Shown: positions 1 through 10,063 of the stretch, piece after piece
Layout: every line of letters starts with the position of its first letter
How positions within the stretch are numbered: the stretch's first letter is position 1
DNA from: Nitrosomonadales bacterium
GTDB taxonomy: Bacteria > Pseudomonadota > Gammaproteobacteria > Burkholderiales > Methylophilaceae
Assembly (NCBI GenBank): GCA_024642775.1
Contig: JAHEAL010000001.1
Span: forward strand, 70,130 to 134,129
Length of the DNA stretch: 64,000 nt
Direction: 5' to 3'
Translations under genes and position numbers: made by a program
Notes under the pieces: generated by a model
Seen by the model: the letters and a program-made list of their open reading frames with translations, nothing else
Databases searched by the model: none
What the model was told of the DNA's origin: nothing

Positions 1-2975
1 ATATCGAATCTTTAAAAAATTTATTGGTTGAGAATGGATACTTTAATGTTAATAAGGTATTTCATCCTGGTGAGTTTGCCGTCCGAGGAGGCTTGATTGA
101 TCTCTTTCCAATGGGATCTCAAATTCCTTATAGGATTGATTTCTTTGATACTGAAATTGAATCAATTAAAACATTTGATATCGACACACAAAAAAGTATT
201 TACCCAATTAATAATATTGAAATTCTTCCTGCACGAGAGTGTCCATTAACCGACGATTCTGTTGAGTTATTTAGAAAATCATTTCGGGAAAAATTTTCTG
301 GCGACCCATCTAAGTCAGATATATATAACAAAGTATCAAAAAAAATACCTTTCGCTGGTATGGAATGGTATTTACCAATGTTTTTTGATGACACGGATAC
401 AATTTTTGATTACATAGCTGATGGATGCTTAGTACATTTACCAACTTCAGTTCAGGCAAGTATCGATCATTATTGGCTTGATGCAGCATCTCGTTTTAAG
501 ATGTATGCCTACGATACGGATAGACCTATACTCAGTCCATCAGAAATTATGATCTCTTCTGAAGCTTTTAAGAGCAGTTTGTCAAAATGTGAAAAATTAC
601 AGTTTTCATTGAGTTCATCAAGCCTACCCTCTATTAGGATAGATCATAAAAATGGGTATAAACAAATTATTGATCACATCAATTCTAATAATATCTCTAT
701 TATTTCTGCAGAAGGTTTAGGAAGAAGGGAGACCTTAAAAAAAATATTCTTAGATCATGGTTTGAATATTAATATTTGTGAAAATTTTAATTCTATAGAT
801 GATATTAATGAAAGTTGTTTAATTCACAGTCCAATTAAAGAGGGTTTTATTGGTGATAAATTTCAACTTTTTACAGAGTACGATCTTTTTCCAGATTTCA
901 TTCATCAGGAAAAAAATAGATCTAAAAATAAAGATTATAATTCAGAGGTCGTAATAAAGGATCTCTCTGAGATTTCTGCAGGAGATCCAGTTGTTCATGA
1001 AAACCATGGTGTTGGTCGTTATCAGGGACTTGTGCAATTAGATTTACTTGGAAGTAAAAACGAGTTTCTTTTACTTACTTATCACAATGAAGATAAACTT
1101 TATGTTCCAGTTACTCAACTCAATGCCATATCAAGATATACAGGCGGCCCATCAGAAAATGCCCCTTTGCATAAATTAGGTTCTGGACAATGGGAAAAGG
1201 AAAAGAAAAAAGCACTTAAGCAAGTCTATGACACGGCAGCAGAACTTTTGAACTTATACGCTTTAAGAGAAAAACGTCAGGGCCTGATATCTAAAATTGA
1301 TCTTATTGAATACCAGAAATTTTCAAACGAATTTCCTTTTGAAGAAACTCCAGATCAATTACAAGCTATTGAGTCAGTTATTAAAGATATGGAATCTACA
1401 AAACCAATGGATAGGCTTATTTGCGGTGATGTAGGCTTTGGCAAAACCGAGGTTGCCATGAGGGCAGCTTTTATTTCTGTGATGAATAATCGTCAAGTAG
1501 TTATTTTGGTTCCAACAACATTATTAGCTAATCAGCACTACAATAATTTTTTAGATCGATTTAGCTCATTACCAGTATCTATCGAAGAAATATCCCGATT
1601 TAAATCAGTTAAGCAACAGAAAGAAACAATCGAGAAATTAAATAATGGAAAAATTGACATAATTATTGGAACACATAGACTTCTTCAAAAAGATATTCAA
1701 CTAGAAAATGTTGGATTAATTATAGTTGATGAGGAGCATCGTTTTGGTGTTCGTCAAAAAGAAATGTTAAAGAAATTTAAAGCAAATACCGACTTTTTGA
1801 CATTAACAGCAACACCCATACCAAGAACATTATCAATGTCACTTGAGGGATTAAGAGACTTTTCAATAATATCTACTGCTCCTCAAAAAAGATTATCAAT
1901 CAAAACGTTGGTGAATGATTTTTCTGAAGGTATTATTAAAGAAGCACTAATGAGGGAGTTCAATAGAGGTGGTCAGGCCTACTTTTTACATAATGATGTA
2001 AATACAATTGAATCGATTAAAGTAAAATTAAATAAATTTATGCCTGAGGCAAATATAGCTATTGCTCACGGACAGATGAAAGAGAGAGACCTTGAGAGGG
2101 TGATGCAAGACTTTCATCAACAGAGATATAATCTTTTACTATGTACGACCATTATTGAAACAGGAATAGATATACCGTCCTCCAATACAATTATCATCAA
2201 TAATGCTGACCGATTTGGGTTATCTCAACTTCATCAACTAAGGGGTAGGGTAGGAAGATCGCATCATCAAGCTTTCGCATATTTGCTTATTGACCCAAAT
2301 AGAAATTTAAATACAAAAGCTAAAAAAAGACTTGAGGCTATTCAGTACTTAGAAGATTTAGGTTCTGGTTATTTTTTAGCGATGCATGACCTTGAGATCA
2401 GGGGTGCCGGAGAGATCCTAGGTGACCAACAGAGCGGTGAGATACATGAAATAGGTTTTTCTATGTATCTAAAAATGCTAAATCGTGCAGTTAAGCATTT
2501 AAAGAATAATGAGATATTAAATATTGAAGAAGATTTTGATCATGAAATTGATATTAATATTCATGCACCATCTATTCTTACAAATGAATATTGTTCAGAT
2601 CCCAATGAAAGGCTTGTTATATACAAAAGATTGTCTTCTTGTGAGTCACTTGATCAGCTCAAAGATATTCAGGAAGAATTGATCGATCGATTTGGCGTAA
2701 TGCCAGAGCAAACACAAAATCTAATTATTATTCATCACATAAGAATCTTAACAAAACAATCAGGTGTTATAAAAATTGATGCAGGAAAAAAATTGATATC
2801 AATTACATTTAGCAAAAAAACTGAGTTTGATCCTATAAGAATTATAGATATGGTTCAAACAAATAAAGACATTAAATTAGATGGCCCAAATAAATTATTA
2901 ATAACAAGAAATTTTGAGACGTCTGATCAAAAATTTAACGCAATTAAAAGTTTCATAGATGCATTGGAAGTTTAA
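1..2975 (+). CDS. mfd: Transcription-repair coupling factor Mfd (5' truncated by window edge)
   Basis: Mfd is an ATP-dependent DNA translocase that removes stalled RNA polymerase at lesions and recruits UvrA. The reading frame is open from base 3 to the window edge, so the apparent TTG start at 24 is only internal. About 990 residues are visible; the family has roughly 1150, so about 150 N-terminal residues are missing. Visible in order: the end of the UvrB-like region (GEFAVRGGLIDLFP), a CarD-type RNA-polymerase-interaction domain (VVHENHGVGRYQGL, near base 990), the RecG-like motor with Walker A GDVGFGKTE (near 1430), DEEH box (near 1730) and TATPIPRTL, the second RecA domain with the QLRGRVGRS motif (near 2240), and the C-terminal TRCF domain. 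Its stop overlaps the stop of the convergent helicase gene by 4 nt. Confidence 0.97.
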   Translation, partial: IESLKNLLVENGYFNVNKVFHPGEFAVRGGLIDLFPMGSQIPYRIDFFDTEIESIKTFDIDTQKSIYPINNIEILPARECPLTDDSVELFRKSFREKFSGDPSKSDIYNKVSKKIPFAGMEWYLPMFFDDTDTIFDYIADGCLVHLPTSVQASIDHYWLDAASRFKMYAYDTDRPILSPSEIMISSEAFKSSLSKCEKLQFSLSSSSLPSIRIDHKNGYKQIIDHINSNNISIISAEGLGRRETLKKIFLDHGLNINICENFNSIDDINESCLIHSPIKEGFIGDKFQLFTEYDLFPDFIHQEKNRSKNKDYNSEVVIKDLSEISAGDPVVHENHGVGRYQGLVQLDLLGSKNEFLLLTYHNEDKLYVPVTQLNAISRYTGGPSENAPLHKLGSGQWEKEKKKALKQVYDTAAELLNLYALREKRQGLISKIDLIEYQKFSNEFPFEETPDQLQAIESVIKDMESTKPMDRLICGDVGFGKTEVAMRAAFISVMNNRQVVILVPTTLLANQHYNNFLDRFSSLPVSIEEISRFKSVKQQKETIEKLNNGKIDIIIGTHRLLQKDIQLENVGLIIVDEEHRFGVRQKEMLKKFKANTDFLTLTATPIPRTLSMSLEGLRDFSIISTAPQKRLSIKTLVNDFSEGIIKEALMREFNRGGQAYFLHNDVNTIESIKVKLNKFMPEANIAIAHGQMKERDLERVMQDFHQQRYNLLLCTTIIETGIDIPSSNTIIINNADRFGLSQLHQLRGRVGRSHHQAFAYLLIDPNRNLNTKAKKRLEAIQYLEDLGSGYFLAMHDLEIRGAGEILGDQQSGEIHEIGFSMYLKMLNRAVKHLKNNEILNIEEDFDHEIDINIHAPSILTNEYCSDPNERLVIYKRLSSCESLDQLKDIQEELIDRFGVMPEQTQNLIIIHHIRILTKQSGVIKIDAGKKLISITFSKKTEFDPIRIIDMVQTNKDIKLDGPNKLLITRNFETSDQKFNAIKSFIDALEV

Positions 2976-5900
2976 TTCAATGTTACCAGTTTTCCCTGCT
3001 TTAAAAAATAAATAGACTTATGAATGACTGCTTCGTCAAAAAAATTTGCGTAATTATTTAGTTGAGTGCGGTAATAGTTAGCTGTCTCAGTTAAGTCTTT
3101 ATCATTAGCGTGATATTTATAATCTATTAACCATCTTTCATTATTGAGTATAAAGGTTCTATCAAGTCTAAAATGACTTGTATGAGTTGTATTTCTATTA
3201 GATATTTTGTATTCAGAGAAGTCACTTTGGTATTTCTGAAGAATAAATTTCCCATCTTTGGATTGATAAAGTTTATTTACACATAATTGAAACTCACTAA
3301 ATAGGTTGTGATTTAAAGTTATATTTAAATTAAGCTGATTCAAACAATTTTCAAATAACATTTTTATGTTTGTAGAATCATTGATATATCCCAAGTGATG
3401 TAGCTCTAAATATTTGTGAACTACCAGACCAATATTAATTTCATCAGAGTTTACATCAACATTTTTTTTCTTACGATTTTTAATTAATATGTCTGGATTG
3501 TAATTTTTTTTTGAATTTTCAAAAAATTCTACTGGAAGACGAATACTCTTGGGTGAAAAGTTACTGATATTTTGTTTAATTTTTTTTGGTTCAATATTTT
3601 TGGGATTGATATGATCAAAATTTTTCCATACCAACTCCAGAAAAGTATTTTTTTGTGGTTTATGCTCATTGTTCGGTTTGTAGGATACCAGATCAAGCTG
3701 ACTCTTAGCTCTTGTTAATGCAACATAAAAGAGTCTTTTAAGTTCATTATGGTTTCGTATTTTATTTTTTATTGTATGATAACCATGAAGCGTATAAGTC
3801 TTATCATTGCTGGTTTTAACAGAAAAAGTATTTAAATTTTCAATAGAGTTAAAATCGAAATCAATCAGTGGGCTTGTCTGATTTCTAGTATTCTTATTTA
3901 AACTTGGAATTATAACGTGATCATATTCTAATCCCTTTGATTTATGAATTGTTAGGAAGTCAACAGCATCGCCCGATTGATCAATACTTGATACCATTGA
4001 TAATTCTATTTTTCTTATTAGTTCATCATCATCTATTAAATCGGAATCAAAAACTTTTAATTCATTAAGATATTGTTGAATATACTCATAATCATTTTTT
4101 TGATACAAAGTTCTAATTCCGTTTAAATCTGACCAAACGTCAAGAATTAGCTCACTCCAATTTTTTATGTAAATATTTTTTTTATGATAGTTAATTATCT
4201 CTTTTAAAAAGGTTATCCTTTTATTACCGTCTATGCTAATTTGTGATATTTTATTAGTGTTAATAATTTCCCAGATATTTCCTTCATCCTCATCTGAAAA
4301 AAGTATAGCCATATCACTCATTGTTATTCCACAAAGAGGAGAGTTTAATAAGCCAACCCAATATAATTTGTTTGAAAAATTATTAAGTGAAAGAGTTAAT
4401 GTAAGGATATCCTGAACACATTGATGATTAAATAGAGATTCAATTTCAATTGCATTCACTTTTATTTCGTTTGTATAATATTTTTTAATATACGAAAGAA
4501 CATTTTTTAAGTGAGTTCTTGATCTAGCAATAACTGCTTTTGTTTTATAAGGACTGTTTATTAGTTGTTGTGCAATTAATTCGGCCTCTGCTTGATCTGA
4601 ATCAAGTTCATTGTCACAGGTAAATGCCAATAAATTGACTTCACCACCAATATTATCAGCATTTGAAGAGCAGCTTTGATAACTTACTAATCCTTCATCG
4701 GTATCGTTAACATTTGGGAAAATTATTTTAAACTCTCTATTAAACCAATTAATCAAATTTGATTTTGATCGGTTATTTGTCGACAGTATAATATGTTCCA
4801 AGGTTTGATTACAAAATTTAGTTTTTAAGGTATTTAAAAAAATACCAACTTCTGATTTTCTGAATCGATATATTGATTGCATTGGATCACCAACACAAAA
4901 AATAGTATTTTCTTTATTCCATGACTTAGTTACTAGGTTAAAGATTTTTAATTGGGTACTATTAATATCCTGAAATTCATCAATTAGTAAATGTGAGAAT
5001 TTAAGACTTAGATAATTGTTTGGGTTATTTTCTTCTGAATCATTTGAAAGCGCATGAATTGCTTGCTGACTTATTTCAGAAAAATCTGCCTTATGAGATC
5101 CATTGAAATTAATCTTGAGCCTTGCAAGTAAGCTAATTAAAATCGGTTTAAGTCTTTTTATTAAATCTGAATCTTCCTGATGATTAATATTTATAAAATA
5201 AATGGATTTCTCAATCAAACTAAATTCAGGTATTTGGTTATCTGTGATTAGACTTTTTAATGCAATTAAATACTTTTTTTCAATTTGATCAAAATTTATT
5301 TTTTTTCTTACAGAACCTTGCTTTGTATATACCTGGTTAATAAAATTCACGATACCTTTACAATCTTCTTTATACTTGAGGTCAAGATTAAATAAAGTAT
5401 TGATTTGATCGATTGCTTTCTCTTTTTCGTTTTGGTAATAACTTGTAAATGAATCATATTGCGACTCAGTCAAAATTTCATATATCCAAAACTCACGATT
5501 ATTTAATAAGTCAAGCATATAGGATTCAAGACCGCTAAAAGTAATTTTTAACGTCTCTAGAAGATCATGAATACTTTCAGCAATATTTTCATCATAAAGT
5601 GTTTCTTGAATAGTCTTTTTATATATTGGGTTAGGATCCATTTCAATATTGGAATTAAACCCATATTTGCTGAATAACGGCATTGATTTAACGATTCGAT
5701 TATTGAGTGTATCGATTGTCATTATATTTAAATTATTGATAACTTCATCTAGATCCAGATTCCTTGTTTGAAATTCAATAATTACTTCTCTTACTAAATT
5801 TTCTGTGCGGTAAATTTTTGGTTTTAATGATCCATCTAGATATCCTATTATTCTTTTTTTCATTTCTGATGCTGCTTTGTTTGTAAAAGTAACAGCAAGA

Positions 5901-6046
5901 ATCTCTTCTGGCGAATTGGAGTGGGATAAAAGTTTTAAAAATCTTTGTGTTAGAAGTTCAGTTTTTCCAGAACCAGCTGGTGCTTGGACAATATATGAAT
6001 TAAGATTAAGGCATTTTTCTCTTAATGCTTCCTCATTATTAATCAT
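2972..6046 (-). CDS. UvrD/RecB-like helicase-nuclease (AddA-like)
   Basis: A 1024-aa superfamily I helicase with a C-terminal nuclease domain, probably one half of a double-strand-break end-processing enzyme of the AddAB/RecBCD kind. Visible motifs: Walker A APAGSGKTE at residues 22-30, motif Ia AVTFTNKAASEMK, motif II LLIDEFQD, GDPMQSIYRFR, FLTIHKSKGLEYDHV (motif V) and RLFYVALTRAKSQL (motif VI). The last about 70 residues contain WLIDYKYH followed by QLNNYANF, the D-x-K and Q-x3-Y pattern of RecB-family PD-(D/E)XK nucleases. It overlaps the upstream addB-like gene by 8 nt, so the two are probably translationally coupled. Family membership is clear; the name AddA is by analogy, because betaproteobacterial members diverge from Bacillus AddA. 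Confidence 0.88.
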   Translation of the reverse strand: MINNEEALREKCLNLNSYIVQAPAGSGKTELLTQRFLKLLSHSNSPEEILAVTFTNKAASEMKKRIIGYLDGSLKPKIYRTENLVREVIIEFQTRNLDLDEVINNLNIMTIDTLNNRIVKSMPLFSKYGFNSNIEMDPNPIYKKTIQETLYDENIAESIHDLLETLKITFSGLESYMLDLLNNREFWIYEILTESQYDSFTSYYQNEKEKAIDQINTLFNLDLKYKEDCKGIVNFINQVYTKQGSVRKKINFDQIEKKYLIALKSLITDNQIPEFSLIEKSIYFININHQEDSDLIKRLKPILISLLARLKINFNGSHKADFSEISQQAIHALSNDSEENNPNNYLSLKFSHLLIDEFQDINSTQLKIFNLVTKSWNKENTIFCVGDPMQSIYRFRKSEVGIFLNTLKTKFCNQTLEHIILSTNNRSKSNLINWFNREFKIIFPNVNDTDEGLVSYQSCSSNADNIGGEVNLLAFTCDNELDSDQAEAELIAQQLINSPYKTKAVIARSRTHLKNVLSYIKKYYTNEIKVNAIEIESLFNHQCVQDILTLTLSLNNFSNKLYWVGLLNSPLCGITMSDMAILFSDEDEGNIWEIINTNKISQISIDGNKRITFLKEIINYHKKNIYIKNWSELILDVWSDLNGIRTLYQKNDYEYIQQYLNELKVFDSDLIDDDELIRKIELSMVSSIDQSGDAVDFLTIHKSKGLEYDHVIIPSLNKNTRNQTSPLIDFDFNSIENLNTFSVKTSNDKTYTLHGYHTIKNKIRNHNELKRLFYVALTRAKSQLDLVSYKPNNEHKPQKNTFLELVWKNFDHINPKNIEPKKIKQNISNFSPKSIRLPVEFFENSKKNYNPDILIKNRKKKNVDVNSDEINIGLVVHKYLELHHLGYINDSTNIKMLFENCLNQLNLNITLNHNLFSEFQLCVNKLYQSKDGKFILQKYQSDFSEYKISNRNTTHTSHFRLDRTFILNNERWLIDYKYHANDKDLTETANYYRTQLNNYANFFDEAVIHKSIYFLKQGKLVTLN

Positions 6047-8531
6047 GATAATTCAATTCAAACAAAAAATTTCTTTCTGGTATTCTTAATAAGATTTTAC
6101 TATCTTTAAACATCAGATCATTTTCATTTTCAAAGGTATTTTTAAAATTACCTGATATAAATTGATGAATATGTTCTTCAAATGTGCTCATCCATAATTT
6201 TTTTAATTCGGAAAAATCTTTTTTTATTTTTACAATTTGTATATCTTCATGAGGAGATTTCTCAGTATTTCCAGAAATATCAAAATAATACTTTTTTATA
6301 CTGGTTTGATAATCTTTGATTTGGTATAGCATTAAATTTGTATTTCGATGTTTAGGGAAACATAGGTATAAAGGGATCTGAAAGTCTTTAAAGGGAGCTT
6401 CCGTCCATGATGCAATAGTAGGAAGCTTTCCTGTTTTGTAGTCAATAATATGAACTGATTTTTCATCGACATCTACTCGGTCTAAAATGAGATTAAAATT
6501 AATATTAGAAAACGAGTAAGACTCTTTCTGTTCGCATGAAATAACTTTAAAATCATCACGCATTTTTTCTATGTTAATTAACTTTTTAATCATATCTGTA
6601 CAGTATTTAATCTCAAACTCTCTGGTACTTTTATGTAAATTCTTAAATCTGAAATTATTTGTTAAGCAATGGGTAAGAGCAGCGATTATTTTACTTTCTT
6701 GGATATCAGACTTTACAGTCACATCTTCTGAGTAAATATTTTTTAGACTCTCATGTATTAAGATACCTCTGAGCTTGTTATTCATAGTCTCAGGTGACTC
6801 AATTTCTATTTTTCTACAGTGCAAAACATTCTCAAAAAAAGCTAACCTTGGACAGAGTTGATAATTTTCTAAAACATTACGCAAATTATTGATTTTATTG
6901 TCTTTTATTGTATATTTAACATTATTATCTGACTCCATTATTGTAGTATTATCATTTAAATAACCATATTTATTGACTGGATTTACTTGAGTAATTCTTT
7001 TGAAACTTACGTGCTTATTTATAGTATTTTCTATTTCATTTTTATTTTTTGAGTAACTGATATTTAAATTATGAGTATTTTTTTGATAGTCTATTAGTTG
7101 ACTATGTACATGCTCTTTAATGAAGGATTGAGTGTAGATATTTGTAAATAATCCATTAGGAATAAATGGATTTTTCTGAACCTCTAATGAAGGCCTATCA
7201 ATAAAATCAATAATATAAATTGAATCATATTTTCCAATAATTTGGTCATCAAAACCATATAAGTCAATTCCGCGCTCGAAGTATTCTGTCTTTATGCGTG
7301 AGTTTTTTATAAATTGAATAATTATTGATCGAAAATCATAGTAGGAAAGTTTTCGTGATTGAGTTTTGAATGTTTGCGCTAAATCAAGAATTTTTCTAAA
7401 TTCATCTATTTGCTGAATTTGTTTTTCATTTTGGAATTCTATGTCATTAAATAAAGAATTATCAAGCTGCTTAATGATCTTCTTTGACCAATTGGCTAGA
7501 TTTATATTAAAATTTTCCGCTCCTTCAGAATTTATTAATACGTAAGAGCTATCCTCAAAATAACTTGTTATTAAGTTATTTAATTGATTGTTATTAACTT
7601 TTTTAATTCCCGATTTATATAAATTTGCAAATAGTTTTTCATAAGGGTTAGTAATATTTGGATTTTTAAGGATGGTATAAAGCATTTTTACTTTTGATAA
7701 TTCTACGTATTGCAAGTTTTTTAAATCTAAGTAGGTAAGCAAATGTTGAACAATTGAAGAATTTATTAACGATTCTTTAAATGGCATGTTTAGAATATTT
7801 TTTTGCCTTATTAAAGCTGGGTCTGAAAGTGTGAGTCTAATGTTATCTAAATTTTCTTCAATCTGCTGCGATACAACTGCTATTTTCTTCCCATCAAGGA
7901 ATTCATCATAAACTTTTTTGAGAACATGTGAAAATTCAGATTTTAATTCATTGTATTCATCAATCAAAAATGAGTGTTTTTTTACTTTATCTATTTTTGG
8001 TGAATTAATTCTCAGCTTTAACTTAATTTTTTCACTTAAGGGAGTTTTAATTTTGAAACCAATTAATTTAACACCTTGCTGATCATAATTTATTTCTGAA
8101 ATAAATAATAAAATTGCTTGTTGATAAGTGATGTAGTTAGAATCTTTTAAGACTTCTAAATATTTAAGAATTATTTTTTTTAGAAATTTGTTTTCAGACG
8201 TAGAATTGAATATGGGTTCATTTATATTTGTTAAATTTTCAGTAATTTGAACGTAAGCATCCTGACAGTATTTTGTTATGGAATCAATGTCATACAATCT
8301 GTAATCTGAGTCATTTTTTAAATTCTCATTAATAATATCTTTTAAAATTAAAAATTCTTCAAAAGCATTTATAATTCTTTTACTACTTATGTTGTTGGCT
8401 AAGAAATAATTATTGATTTGATTTGATATGAACTCAAAAAGTGTAACTACATTGTATGAATATTGATGTTGATTTACGTACCTTTCTAGGTGAATTTCAT
8501 TTTGACAAATTGTTATAGTATTTTTTTCCAC
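6039..8531 (-). CDS. PD-(D/E)XK nuclease family protein, AddB-like (TIGR03623-type DNA repair protein)
   Basis: An 830-aa protein with low overall conservation. The C-terminal about 250 residues carry a RecB-type nuclease: LCPRLAFFENVL at the domain entrance, LILDRVDVDE, the catalytic IDYKTGKLP (D-x-K) and FQIPLYLCF. The N-terminal part should be an inactivated helicase fold as in AddB; I see no good Walker A. The start codon is GTG at 8531 (GTG GAA AAA AAT); no in-frame ATG fits better. It directly precedes the addA-like helicase on the same strand with an 8-nt overlap, the arrangement usual in betaproteobacteria. Only 28 bp separate its start from greB on the other strand, so its promoter must overlap greB. 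Function is inferred from domain and partner. Confidence 0.75.
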   Translation of the reverse strand: MEKNTITICQNEIHLERYVNQHQYSYNVVTLFEFISNQINNYFLANNISSKRIINAFEEFLILKDIINENLKNDSDYRLYDIDSITKYCQDAYVQITENLTNINEPIFNSTSENKFLKKIILKYLEVLKDSNYITYQQAILLFISEINYDQQGVKLIGFKIKTPLSEKIKLKLRINSPKIDKVKKHSFLIDEYNELKSEFSHVLKKVYDEFLDGKKIAVVSQQIEENLDNIRLTLSDPALIRQKNILNMPFKESLINSSIVQHLLTYLDLKNLQYVELSKVKMLYTILKNPNITNPYEKLFANLYKSGIKKVNNNQLNNLITSYFEDSSYVLINSEGAENFNINLANWSKKIIKQLDNSLFNDIEFQNEKQIQQIDEFRKILDLAQTFKTQSRKLSYYDFRSIIIQFIKNSRIKTEYFERGIDLYGFDDQIIGKYDSIYIIDFIDRPSLEVQKNPFIPNGLFTNIYTQSFIKEHVHSQLIDYQKNTHNLNISYSKNKNEIENTINKHVSFKRITQVNPVNKYGYLNDNTTIMESDNNVKYTIKDNKINNLRNVLENYQLCPRLAFFENVLHCRKIEIESPETMNNKLRGILIHESLKNIYSEDVTVKSDIQESKIIAALTHCLTNNFRFKNLHKSTREFEIKYCTDMIKKLINIEKMRDDFKVISCEQKESYSFSNINFNLILDRVDVDEKSVHIIDYKTGKLPTIASWTEAPFKDFQIPLYLCFPKHRNTNLMLYQIKDYQTSIKKYYFDISGNTEKSPHEDIQIVKIKKDFSELKKLWMSTFEEHIHQFISGNFKNTFENENDLMFKDSKILLRIPERNFLFELNYHD

Positions 8532-8559
8532 ATTTTGATTTTATATTAAAAACTACCTT

Positions 8560-9042
8560 ATGAGCGACTATAGATCCTATCTTACTAAAAATGGTTTTTT
8601 GATGCTACGAGATGAACTTAATCACCTTTTAAAAGTAGAGCGACCCAAGGTTGTAACTGATGTTTCTTGGGCTGCAAGTAATGGTGACCGTTCTGAAAAT
8701 GGGGATTACATCTATGGGAAAAAGCGATTAAGGCAAATCGATTCAAGAGTTAAATATTTATTAATTCAAATAGAGGATTCAACCATCGTAAATCCTCTCG
8801 AGCAAGTTAACAAGGATCAGATTTTTTTTGGTGCCACTGTCTCCTATTTAAATTTAAGCACTAATAAAAATAATACTATTCAAATTGTTGGCGTACCAGA
8901 AATTGATACAGCTCAAAATAAAATTAGTTGGATATCACCCATAGCAAAATCATTACTAGGGAAAAGAGTTGGTGATATTTCAATATTTGAAACCCCATCA
9001 GGAGATGTAGAGATTGAAATTTTAGAGATAAAATACGTATGA
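8560..9042 (+). CDS. greB: Transcription elongation factor GreB
   Basis: GreB inserts its coiled coil into the secondary channel of RNA polymerase and stimulates cleavage of backtracked RNA. The 160-aa length is normal. The N-terminal coiled coil contains the tip signature NGDRSENGDYIYGKKRLRQID with the acidic residues that coordinate the catalytic metal. The longer GreB-type sequence around it, rather than the GreA form, decides the paralogue. The C-terminal FKBP-like domain runs from about residue 80. The stop overlaps the start of earP by 4 nt (ATGA). No clear Shine-Dalgarno sequence is visible upstream. Confidence 0.93.
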   Translation: MSDYRSYLTKNGFLMLRDELNHLLKVERPKVVTDVSWAASNGDRSENGDYIYGKKRLRQIDSRVKYLLIQIEDSTIVNPLEQVNKDQIFFGATVSYLNLSTNKNNTIQIVGVPEIDTAQNKISWISPIAKSLLGKRVGDISIFETPSGDVEIEILEIKYV

Positions 9043-10022
9043 TAAAAGTGGATATTTTTTCACGTTTTATTGATAATTACGGTGACCTAACAATCCCAGT
9101 AAGACTGGCTAATGGATTAGCTGATAAGTATGACGTTAGTGTAAATCTTTATATATCGATGAAAGATAACACCAGGAGAATATTATCAAATAATCAAATT
9201 AATTCAAATATTGCTATCATTGATATTGATAATATGGATGAATATCAAGAGCCCAATAATAAAATTATCTCCATCTTCGATACTAAATTACCCATCAGCT
9301 ACATAAATAATATACCCAGGAATGCAATGCTGATTAATTATGAATATTTTTCAGCTGAAACTTGGGTAGACGATTTTCATCTGCAAACATCTCCAGTGGA
9401 CAAAAGGTATGAAAAGATATTTTATTTTCCAGGATTGACAATCAAATCTGGATCACCAATTTATTGTATTCCAAAATTAAATAAACCCAAGATTACAATG
9501 AATCTCAATAATTTTCTGATTAATATTTTTTCATACCCTTCTGAGGGAATTACTAGGTCGTTAAAATCCCTGGACAGGATTGATATTAAAACTCAGTGCA
9601 ATCTATTTGATTCTAATTTAAGTATGTCATTGGTTAATATTGAATTAAATAATGTTGATTTTTGTAGTTTTGAGGTATTTGACCAATACTTAAATGAGGG
9701 AAATATAAATTTTATTAGGGGTGAGGATAGCTTGATAAGAGCAATACTTTCTGGCTCTATTTTTATTTGGCAACCCTATGCACAAGAAGAGGGCGAGCAT
9801 TTAAAAAAATTAAATGCATTTTTGGAAAATTATTTTACTGACATCCCAGAGAAACTTAAAAATATATTTTTTAAATGGAGTAGGTACAACCTTGAATTGG
9901 AGGACTGGATATATTTGACTAATAATTTTGAAAATTTAATTAATATTTATATTAGGGCTAGGGAATATTTTTTAAAAAAGGGATCAGGTATCGATGATAT
10001 TTATGCAAAATTTATAAGATAA
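9039..10022 (+). CDS. earP: EF-P arginine rhamnosyltransferase EarP
   Basis: EarP (DUF2331) transfers rhamnose from dTDP-beta-L-rhamnose to Arg32 of elongation factor P, which lets EF-P rescue ribosomes stalled at polyproline. The 327-aa protein begins with the family signature (DIFSRFIDNYGDL, residues 5-17) and has the C-terminal donor-binding block FIRGEDSLIRAILSG followed by IFIWQPYAQEEGEHLKKL and LNAFLENYF. Placement directly before efp, whose residue 32 is arginine, supports the call strongly. It overlaps greB by 4 nt. The sequence between the two blocks is divergent and AT-driven, but the length matches relatives. Confidence 0.93.
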   Translation: MIKVDIFSRFIDNYGDLTIPVRLANGLADKYDVSVNLYISMKDNTRRILSNNQINSNIAIIDIDNMDEYQEPNNKIISIFDTKLPISYINNIPRNAMLINYEYFSAETWVDDFHLQTSPVDKRYEKIFYFPGLTIKSGSPIYCIPKLNKPKITMNLNNFLINIFSYPSEGITRSLKSLDRIDIKTQCNLFDSNLSMSLVNIELNNVDFCSFEVFDQYLNEGNINFIRGEDSLIRAILSGSIFIWQPYAQEEGEHLKKLNAFLENYFTDIPEKLKNIFFKWSRYNLELEDWIYLTNNFENLINIYIRAREYFLKKGSGIDDIYAKFIR

Positions 10023-10027
10023 TTTAG

Positions 10028-10033
10028 TATAAT
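10028..10033 (+). promoter_or_regulatory. Candidate -10 element for efp
   Basis: A perfect TATAAT lies 30 bp before the efp start, in the 41-bp gap after earP. No good -35 hexamer sits 16-18 bp upstream, so this may be a weak promoter or chance in AT-rich DNA. EF-P is normally made at a much higher level than EarP, which makes a separate promoter plausible. Confidence 0.4.
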
Positions 10034-10063
10034 TACATCCTCAATTTTTTTTAGGGTTTAACA

